From Euglena gracilis (taxonomy: Eukaryota > Euglenida > Euglenophyceae > Euglenales): 64,000 nt of DNA. Every line of letters starts with the position of its first letter. Position 1 is the first letter of the stretch. Below the pieces are notes generated by a model, which was given only the letters and a program-made list of their open reading frames with translations, was not told where the DNA came from and searched no databases. Position numbers and translations under genes: made by a program. The stretch lies in assembly GCA_039621445.1 (NCBI GenBank), contig CP154955.1, positions 5,880,785 through 5,944,784 of the forward strand, in the 5' to 3' direction. Of the stretch, positions 57,669 through 64,000 are shown one piece after another.

Positions 57669-57971
57669 CAGGCCGTATTTTAGTCAGGTGCCGACCCCAC
57701 CCGGGGGGGGGGGGGTGCCTGCCTGGGCAGGCACTCCAAGGCACTCCAAATCCGACCCCCGCAGGGGGGGGGGGTAGGGCACACGGCCAAAGTGCCCTAG
57801 CACAACCCCGGCGCCAAAGGCGCCGGGGAGCCAAAAATGGGCTATTTTCAAAGGAGTGTGCCTGGGCACAGGCCGAAATCCGACCCCCCCCCCCCCCGGG
57901 GGGGGTAGTGCCTGCCTGGGCAGGCACTCCGGACCCCCCCCCTCCCCCCGGGGTTGGTAAAAAACAGCCTG
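57669..57971. mobile_element. hAT-like MITE, family E, 303 bp, 8-bp TSD GACCGCAC
   Basis: Ends CAGGCCGTATTTTAGTCAGG and GGTTGGTAAAAAACAGCCTG. GACCGCAC is duplicated exactly at 57661-57668 and 57972-57979. Inside: GTGCCTGCCTGGGCAGGCAC palindromes twice and CCGGCGCCAAAGGCGCCGG (57808-57826). Same family as 9732-10182. Confidence 0.93.
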
Positions 57972-57984
57972 GACCGCACCACTG

Positions 57985-59040
57985 TTTAGGGGGGGGGGGG
58001 GGGCCCCCCCCCCCCCCCCCCCGGTCCAGCACGGTCCAACCAGCCAGCACCTTCTTCCCAGCCAGCTTCTCCCGGCTGGGCTGTGGACTCCCAAGCGAGG
58101 GGGGGCGTCCACAAAAGATAGTTCGAGCTGGGCTGAAGAAAAGAAAACGAAGCACCGAAAATTTTGGAAAACAGGGGGACAAAAAGGCAAACAAAAACAT
58201 TTGGGAGTTGCTTTTGGTTTAAAAGGCAAAAAAAATTGGGGAGTGGCTTTTGGTTTTTCAAATTTGGCTTGGACACCCGCCGGGTCCGACCTCCGGACCC
58301 CCCTGGACCTCCCACCCCAGGGGGCAGCCAGCACCTTTTTCCAGCCAGCACCTTGTTCCAGCATAGCCACCTATGGGACCCCCCAGAGGCCATAAGAAAG
58401 CCTTGGGTCCATGCATCGCTGCCCGGAGTATCTTCCCTTTCGCGGTGCTCTCCCTCTTGCAGGGCTGGTCTCTCTGGACACCATTTTGTGCCCCCACGCA
58501 ACACAGAACATGTGAATGCCATATTGCCATTCTGCGAAGGTTTGGAAACTTGAGGCTGAATTGCACACCTCATTGCATTATCAGCCGCTGTTGATTCTCA
58601 GTCTCCGCATTTTCCCCCCTTTACTGCCTCCGTCTGCATAAACTTGAAATGGAGGGTAAAATGCACCCTTGAATGGTTCACAAGTGAACACAGGTTGCTT
58701 TTTTTCTATTTTTTTGTAGTTTTTCTAATGTCGTCAGAGATGTGCATGCTCCCAATGTCAATTTTTCCGATTTCCGCAATTTTTCCCGCAATTTACCCAC
58801 AACTTGCCCACAAATTTTCCCGCAATTTCCTTGGAGGTAATAGATATCAATATCTCCTCTGGCGGGTTTCTTTCATCCAATGCGTCGCATCGGAACAATC
58901 GCCGATCCGCAGCTCCTGATGCCTGTGCTGCTGTCCAAAGAGGATGGCATGCACCGCCTGCCCTATCCTGCTAGCTGTACAGCCCACCAGATGCCCACCA
59001 CTGTATTGGTAGAGGCAGTGCCCCTGCACTGCGCCCCACG
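57985..59040. other. No convincing gene
   Basis: G-run/C-run hairpin at 57990-58025, then GGAGTTGCTTTTGGTTTAAA-type direct repeats (58200-58265). A TTTTTCCGCAATTTTTCCCG patch at 58765-58830 is followed by AGATATCAATATCT, resembling a family K end. An open frame at 58880-59122 (MRRIGTIADPQLLMPVLLSK) lacks codon bias. Confidence 0.4.
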
Positions 59041-59361
59041 CAGGTTTCTCTTTCAAGGGAGGTTGCGCCCACCTCTCAGGGACTATGCTAACACTATGCT
59101 ATCACCTCCAAGGGCCTTCTGAGCAAGCGCGGGGGGGGGGGCATTTTTGATCCCCGCGGGGTTCAGGTTTGGGATGGGTTGTGCTACAGCAACCTCCTTG
59201 TGCCGAAGGCGTCGGAAGCCCAAAAAAGGCATTTTCAAGGGAAAATTGACTGGGTCGGCCCAAGCTAGGATCCAAAACTGACCGGGGGGGGGGGTGTCTG
59301 CAATGGGCAGGCACCCCATAGCACGAGGCACCCTCTGCCGGAGTTGTTGAAAAGAAGCCTG
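59041..59361. mobile_element. Diverged family E element
   Basis: CAGGTTTCTCTTTCAA and TTGAAAAGAAGCCTG are similar inverted ends. The flanking octamers GCCCCACG and GCCTCACA agree at 6 of 8. Inside: TGCCGAAGGCGTCGG (59200) and GGGTGTCTGCAATGGGCAGG, as in the family E bodies. Confidence 0.55.
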
Positions 59362-60195
59362 GCCTCACAGTCCCTCATCCCTCTATTGCTCACTTTTGCC
59401 TCTGACCCGCACTTCTGCACAAAGATGAAGACCAAAAGTGCTTGCGCTGCGTCTGTCTTGCTTGTCTTTCTCTGCCTGTGTGCGCAGCTGAAATGGGAGG
59501 GTGAATGGGTGGGACCACTCCCTCCCAAAGCTTCCCTGTCCTCCCCCCCTTCTCCTCTTCATTTTCTTCAATCAAGTTCGGTATAAATTTTCCCAGGAGC
59601 GACGTTTTTTTTTGTCAAAACTATGTGGCGCAAAAGGCGCCGAAGGCATTAGCGAAAATAAATAAGTAAACAAATAAATAAATCAATAAATTTATTAATA
59701 AACAAAAAACTTTGAGGGGATCTGGGCTGAACAGGAATCCTGGAAACCCAATGGGTGTCGGGTGGAGCGTGGATGGTCCACCCCCCTCGCCAGAACAGCC
59801 TGGAATGGAACCTGCCCTTCTGGTCACTTGATTTTTTTTTGGCAGCTGCAAAATTTGGTGGTCAATAATATCTTCTCGTGCCATTTTTGGTCAATTTCTG
59901 TGAAAATAGACCACGCTTTCGGGCAGGCCAATTTCCATTTATGGAGGCAGAGGCCAACTCGCGCTCCCAGAAATATGCCACCTGACAGATGGTGCAAGTG
60001 TAGGTGATACCTCTCCGGTTGGGGGAGGAGGTAGGGAGGTACGAGGCCGAGTTGGCCAACAAGGGCTGGAACCAACTTCCCAGACAACAATGCATTTACA
60101 TGCCCCCGCCGCAGTCAAGATTGAATGGAAGGCTGAATTCGGGGGGTTGCATGTGCAAACCTCCGCAGTCTTGCACAAATGAGGCCAAAAGTTGT
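59362..60195. other. No gene recognised
   Basis: An AAATAAATAA-rich patch (59657-59710) and ordinary sequence. An island at 60020-60075 reads EEVGRYEAELANKGWNQLP but lacks clear splice sites. Confidence 0.4.
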
Positions 60196-60865
60196 TTTTT
60201 TTAGTCTTGGACCCGGGGGGGGGGGGTAGGGTGGGTGGGTCCGGCCGAGCCTGCCCCACCCCCGGGGGCCCCCCCAGAGGGGGGTGGGATACTTTCGGTG
60301 CCGAAGACGCCAAATTTTTTTTGAAAAAGTGCTTTTTTTACCCCCTCCCTATGTCCAACGACCCCCCTATGTCCAACGACCACCCCCCCGGTCAGAGGAC
60401 ACCTTTTCGGAGGTTTGATGTTTTTTTGCAGGTGTGTGAAAACCGGAGGTTTACCAGCCCTGAAAGGCTTTTCTTCCGCCCTTGTCCTCTACCCCGCAGC
60501 CCATCGTCCAAGGATGTCAGTTTTGGGTGCTATTTGAGTAAATATTTGTTGACAGGGCTGGAAATGGGGGCGCGAAGCGCCGGAAGGAAAGTTTTGACCT
60601 GTTTGGGGGGGGTTTTGGCAAACTTTTTTCCCCTGACCCCGTGTCCAATGGCCACCCCCCCCGGTCAGAGGACACCTTTTTGGTCATTACCCAATGTCCA
60701 ACGACCGCCCCCCCGGTTAGAGGACAGATGTTCGGTCATTGGACATAGGGGGGGGAGGGTAGCATTTTTGTGATTTTTGGCCATTTTCGGGGAAACGAGA
60801 GTGGGTCCCCCGGGACCCCCCTGGGGGGGGTGGGTGGATGGGGGGGACCCTTCAGAACCCGTGAA
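60196..60865. mobile_element. Family D-like element carrying a nested insertion
   Basis: TTTTTTTTAGTCTTGGACCC and GGTGGGTGGGTCCGGCCGAG match the left part of family D. CATTTTCGGGGAAACG and GGGTCCCCCGGGACCCCCCT match its right part, some 500 bp later than expected. The middle is bounded by ACCCCCTCCCTATGTCCAAC (60339) and GACATAGGGGGGGGAGGGT (60743), inverted ends of another family with the phrases GTCCAACGACC and GGTCAGAGGACACC. A relative is at 62565-62642. Confidence 0.65.
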
Positions 60866-62060
60866 AGAATCCTCACCAAAGCAGAGGCATCGAGGTCGCC
60901 AGTTACGAAGGGGGGCCATCCTTTTGGGGGGGCAAGGTTGGGAAAGTACCTCCCCCCAGGGCTTGGCCTCCCTCCTCCCCTAAAGTGGGCCTTTGGCCTT
61001 GGCTTTCGATCTGGCCCTGTTTTTTTTTGGGGCCTTCTGGCCAATTTTGTGCTTGGCTCGCCGGAATTCTTAACATGCGAAACTAAGGTTGCCACCAAGC
61101 CTTATTCTCAATTCGGCACCCGGGAAAGGGGGAGTAACGGAACACAGCACGCTTCCCACTCCTGCCACTGGGTCTTTTCTATTTGCAACCCTCGCTGGGC
61201 AGCAATTGTTCCCCACGGGCACCCCCAGCGCTTTTGGCCGCACGCTGCGGTGCGGCTTTGACCGGGGATGATATCCGAGGTGTGCGTCTGATGCACATTG
61301 TCTTGAGTTTGGCCTGGAGATGCACCAATCTGCCCGAGGACAATCGCTGTTTTGGGGCGATCTGCCTTCCCCATTTCAACGAAACTGTTATACCCCCCCC
61401 CCCCGGCGCTTGACCCCCCTCCTCCTTACATGCAAACTTGGCCCCCCCTAAAGTTGGCCTTAGGCCTTTTGTCCATGGCCACCAAAATTCTTAACATGCA
61501 AACATGGCCCCCCTAAGGTTGGCCCCCTGGCTTTACCTTCAATCATGGGGGGGCGGGGGGCGGAGGTACCTAAGATTGTGTCATTTTTTTTTGTCTTGGA
61601 AGTTGTCAGGCTGTTTTCAGTATAAACCGTAACCAAAGCAACGGAGACAAAACCCTGAAGGATCGTTTCTTCTTTTGAAACTTTGAAACACTTGCAATAA
61701 CACTTGTGTTAGAAAGCAGGTGCTTCTGACATCCTCAACGGGGCTACTACTCAAGAGGCACAGCATTTCATTTCCCACGGTGGAAAGCACTGTGGAAGGG
61801 TCTCCCCGCTGAAGAATAGACCTTTGTCCAATCACCCCTTTTTCTGCTGGACCTCCAACGCCCCCCCCCCAGTCCCAGTCAGAGGAAACCTTTTCTGAGG
61901 TTTGGCCAGATTTTTGGCCCGGTTCGAATCGCCGGGGCGAAAAATCTGCGGGGCCAAATTTTTCTGGGGCCAAGAATCGGCAAAAATGACATTTTTGGCA
62001 CTTTTTGGGCAAAATTATGTCGAAATGCCAAAAATTCACAGCACGAAGCGCCGTACCCGC
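60866..62060. other. No gene recognised
   Basis: Contains direct repeats TTCTTAACATGC(A/G)AA (61068, 61489) with surrounding GGCCCCCCTAAAGTTGGCC. A C-run lies at 61394-61410. No exon-like island with both splice sites. Confidence 0.4.
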
Positions 62061-62065
62061 GCCCC

Positions 62066-62192
62066 CCCGGGCAATTGGCGCCCCCGGGTAATTGACGCCC
62101 CCGGGCAATTGTCACCCCTGGCTGTGCCGGCCAATTTGTCACCCCGGGAAATTGTCACCCCCTTCCGTGCTGCCCAATTTGTCACCCCCCAT
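62066..62192. repeat. GGCAATTGNCNCCCC repeat, copy 1
   Basis: GGGCAATTGGCGCCCCCGGG, TAATTGACGCCCCCGGGCAA and AATTTGTCACCCCGGGAAAT: three to five variants of (G/A)CAATTG-CGCCCC/CACCCC. It matches 62387-62500. Confidence 0.75.
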
Positions 62193-62386
62193 TTGTAGTA
62201 TTGCATTATGAACTTTCTTTTCGCCGAAATGACTCGATTGATCTTCTATTTCGCTACGACGTGCTCAGAAATTTTGCATACCAAACACTCTGCACAGTAT
62301 CACGACCATAGCTGCATTTTTGCTGCGTTCACTTGTGTTTCAGATGGTGTTCTTGGTCATTTGGTTTAAATGTGGCTTACATGGGT

Positions 62387-62500
62387 GGGCAATTGACGCC
62401 CCCGGGCAATTGTGCTGTGCTGGCCAAATTGTCACCCTGGGAAATTGTCACCCCCCTCCGTGCTGCCCGATTTGTCACGCGACAATTGCCCAGGGGTGGG
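62387..62500. repeat. GGCAATTGNCNCCCC repeat, copy 2
   Basis: Same series as 62066-62192 (TGACGCCCCCGGGCAATTGT, CTGTGCTGGCCAAATTGTCA, GAAATTGTCACCCCCCTCCG), ending CGACAATTGCCCAGGGG. The two copies lie 320 bp apart in direct orientation. Confidence 0.75.
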
Positions 62501-62564
62501 GGGCGGGTAAGGAAAATTTGACCTTTTGGGGGGGTCCTGGATACCCTCCATCTTTTTTTTTTGG

Positions 62565-62642
62565 ACCCCTTGTCCAACGACTGACCCCCCCCCCCTGGTC
62601 GGAGGACAGAGGTTACTGGTGGGACATAGGGGGGGGGGGGTA
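62565..62642. mobile_element. Short GTCCAACGAC-type element
   Basis: ACCCCTTGTCCAACGACTGA and GGTGGGACATAGGGGGGGGG with GGTCGGAGGACAG between. A minimal relative of the nested insertion at 60339-60760. Confidence 0.55.
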
Positions 62643-62749
62643 CTGTGTGGGTGGTTTTTCTTCAATAAATGCGGGGCAGTTGGACTTTAGGCCTGTAAAA
62701 TATGCCCACCACTTCCCCCCGGAGGGACGACAAGGGGGATGTAAGAAAT

Positions 62750-62903
62750 AATAAATAAAGCAAACAAACAAATAAATAATAAATAGAACAAACAAACAAA
62801 CAAACAATAATAAAATAAACAAATAAATTAATAATAAATGAACAAAAAGGCAAACAAATAAATAAATAAATGAGTAAACAAATAAATGAACAAAGAAATA
62901 AAG
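62750..62903 (+). repeat. AAATAAAC/AAATAAAT-rich tract
   Basis: About 150 bp built from AAACAAACAAAT, AAATAAAT and AATAATAAAT units, running directly into the acceptor AATAAAG of the next exon. Confidence 0.9.
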
Positions 62904-63059
62904 ATGGCGTGGGCTCCCCACCGCCGGCCGCGGCCCAACCGCAGGCGAAGAGCGTGGAGAACGATGTGCTGCGGGTGGTGGTGTCCGGGGTGCGGGTCAG
63001 CCACAGCCCGGGCCAGTTCGTGATGGTCCAAAGCCCCGCACTGGACCTACTGCTGGGCG
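62904..63059 (+). CDS. Exon of an unidentified protein
   Basis: Acceptor ATAAAG, donor GGGCG|gtatgc. In the GC3-biased frame it reads GVGSPPPAAAQPQAKSVEND, VLRVVVSGVRVSHSPGQFVM then VQSPALDLLLG. A Pro/Ala linker is followed by a beta-rich segment with alternating hydrophobic residues (VLRVVVSGVRV). Incoming and outgoing phase are both 1. It could be part of a C2- or immunoglobulin-like beta sandwich, but this is only a guess from pattern. Confidence 0.6.
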
Positions 63060-63464
63060 GTATGCGTGCGGGTCGGCAGACGCGTTGGTTTTTGGTTGAA
63101 GGTTATCGCCCCCCCTCCTCCAGGAAGTTGGGCTGGGCCTGTCCTTGCCAATGTTGCCAATGTGGGATTTGACTCCCCCCTAAGTGCCCACCAATTTGGC
63201 TTCCCCGAAATCTTTGCCTTTTTTTGGCCCCAAAAATACCAATTTGGGCCACTTTCTGAGAATTCGTTGGGAATTCATGCATTTGACGTACTTTGTTCCA
63301 GAAAGAAATTTGAAGAATCTGCCGCTTGTGGCTTGCCCCCCCCCCCCCGGGATTGATGGGAAGTTTTTCGGTTTTGAGCAGGTGGGGGACCCGACGTGAC
63401 AGGGGGGTCCGGACGAACTCCCCCCCTAGATGTTGAGACAGGGTTCTGGACCGCCGACCCCTGC
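63060..63464. other. Intron sequence after the 62.9-kb exon
   Basis: Short T/C runs; nothing recognised. Confidence 0.4.
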
Positions 63465-63785
63465 TGTGGGCCAAAGAATGAGCAAAAAAACGCGCCTCTT
63501 TTTCCTCACTTTTGAGCATATTGCCTATTTTTGATGTTTGGTGTTTTTCCACATGAAGATATGTTCAAAAGAATTCAGAAAATGAACATTTTTGTATTTA
63601 TTTTCAAAAGAATCAGGGGTTTTCCAACAATTTTGGCCTAATTCCAGCCCTTTGCCCCTCCACAAAATTTCTGGCCCGTGTCAGTTTCGAGGTAGGAGGG
63701 GGGGTCGGACCCCCCTCCGTGTAGGGAGGGGGGGTCCGACCCCCCCATCAACGCTTCCCATCCATCCCTGCCCCGCCCCCGGTGA
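63465..63785. repeat. Dispersed repeat P, copy 2
   Basis: Matches 40480-40795 along its length: CTTTTGAGCATATTGCCTAT, ATTCCAGCCCTTTGCC, GTGTCAGTTTCGAGGTAGGA and the edge CCCATCCATCCCTGCCCCGC. The remaining 215 bp to the window end are AT-rich without features. Confidence 0.85.
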
Positions 63786-64000
63786 AGTAAAATGCATAAG
63801 TTCAAAATGGGTTGGAGGCCTCAAAGTCGCCTAACAATTTGATTGAATTTTTTTTGGAATTCCTTCACAGCCGATCATTCTGAAAAATGCCATTCCTGAC
63901 AAATTTTTTGTCGATTAAGCATCAAATATCAGTATATTTATATTTTTATATTAAGTATCAAAAATAAACGCTCCAGCCCCTCTGTTTCCCCATCTAACAA

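Noticed and set aside
58880-59122. 80-codon frame MRRIGTIADPQLLMPVLLSK
   Set aside because: No codon bias, and it overlaps the probable left end of a diverged family E element.
62904-63059. Alternative frame MAWAPHRRPRPNRRRRAWRT
   Set aside because: It starts with ATG but has poor third-position bias; the GVGSPPPAAAQ frame fits the codon use of the other exons.

Overview
The window is eukaryotic nuclear DNA. Coding sequence appears only as short islands (about 50-190 bp) of very high third-position GC, flanked by AG/GT splice signals and separated by introns of 0.4-5.6 kb. No bacterial operon, rRNA or tRNA gene was recognised. The lineage is probably a protist or alga with a large repeat-rich genome, but the sequence does not settle it. 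All convincing exons lie on the + strand.

Layout. 1-1757 is a 71-bp satellite. 2-15 kb holds dispersed elements and a few exons of an upstream gene, including an SR-type RRM exon (3305-3503) and two phase-compatible exons (13549-13693, 14798-14911). 15234-32195 is the one confidently identified gene, ASCC1 (activating signal cointegrator 1 complex subunit 1). Eleven exons rebuild a KH domain with its GxxG loop and a 2H-phosphoesterase-like domain with both HxT motifs (HLT and HAT). 34-42 kb holds exons of an unidentified Ser/Pro/Arg-rich, probably disordered protein. 43.7-48.9 kb holds exons of an unidentified coiled-coil protein. Further candidate exons lie at 50.7 and 62.9 kb.

The non-coding DNA is the remarkable part. 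I could delimit many short non-autonomous DNA transposons by terminal inverted repeats and exact target-site duplications (TSDs). Several CAGGG/CAGGC-ended, hAT-like families have 8-bp TSDs (10924-11402, 16946-17100, 28250-28515, 35216-35726, 57669-57971 and others). One family ending ACCATACC has 4-bp TSDs (21708-22068, 44135-44497). A GGCAGC-ended family with TTAGGG-like stems has 8-bp TSDs (23962-24246, 54121-54514). A 1.8-kb element at 55590-57391 has a 10-bp TSD, like Mutator-like elements. Otherwise unrelated families share one small GGCGC-loop-GCGCC hairpin, and several regions carry their own locally multiplied short palindrome. Poly-C/poly-G runs of 8-15 nt and long CA, CATC and AT tracts fill the rest.

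Most of these elements sit inside introns of the recognised genes, so the picture is of ordinary housekeeping genes stretched by waves of small hairpin elements. Some elements abut, and may supply, splice sites.
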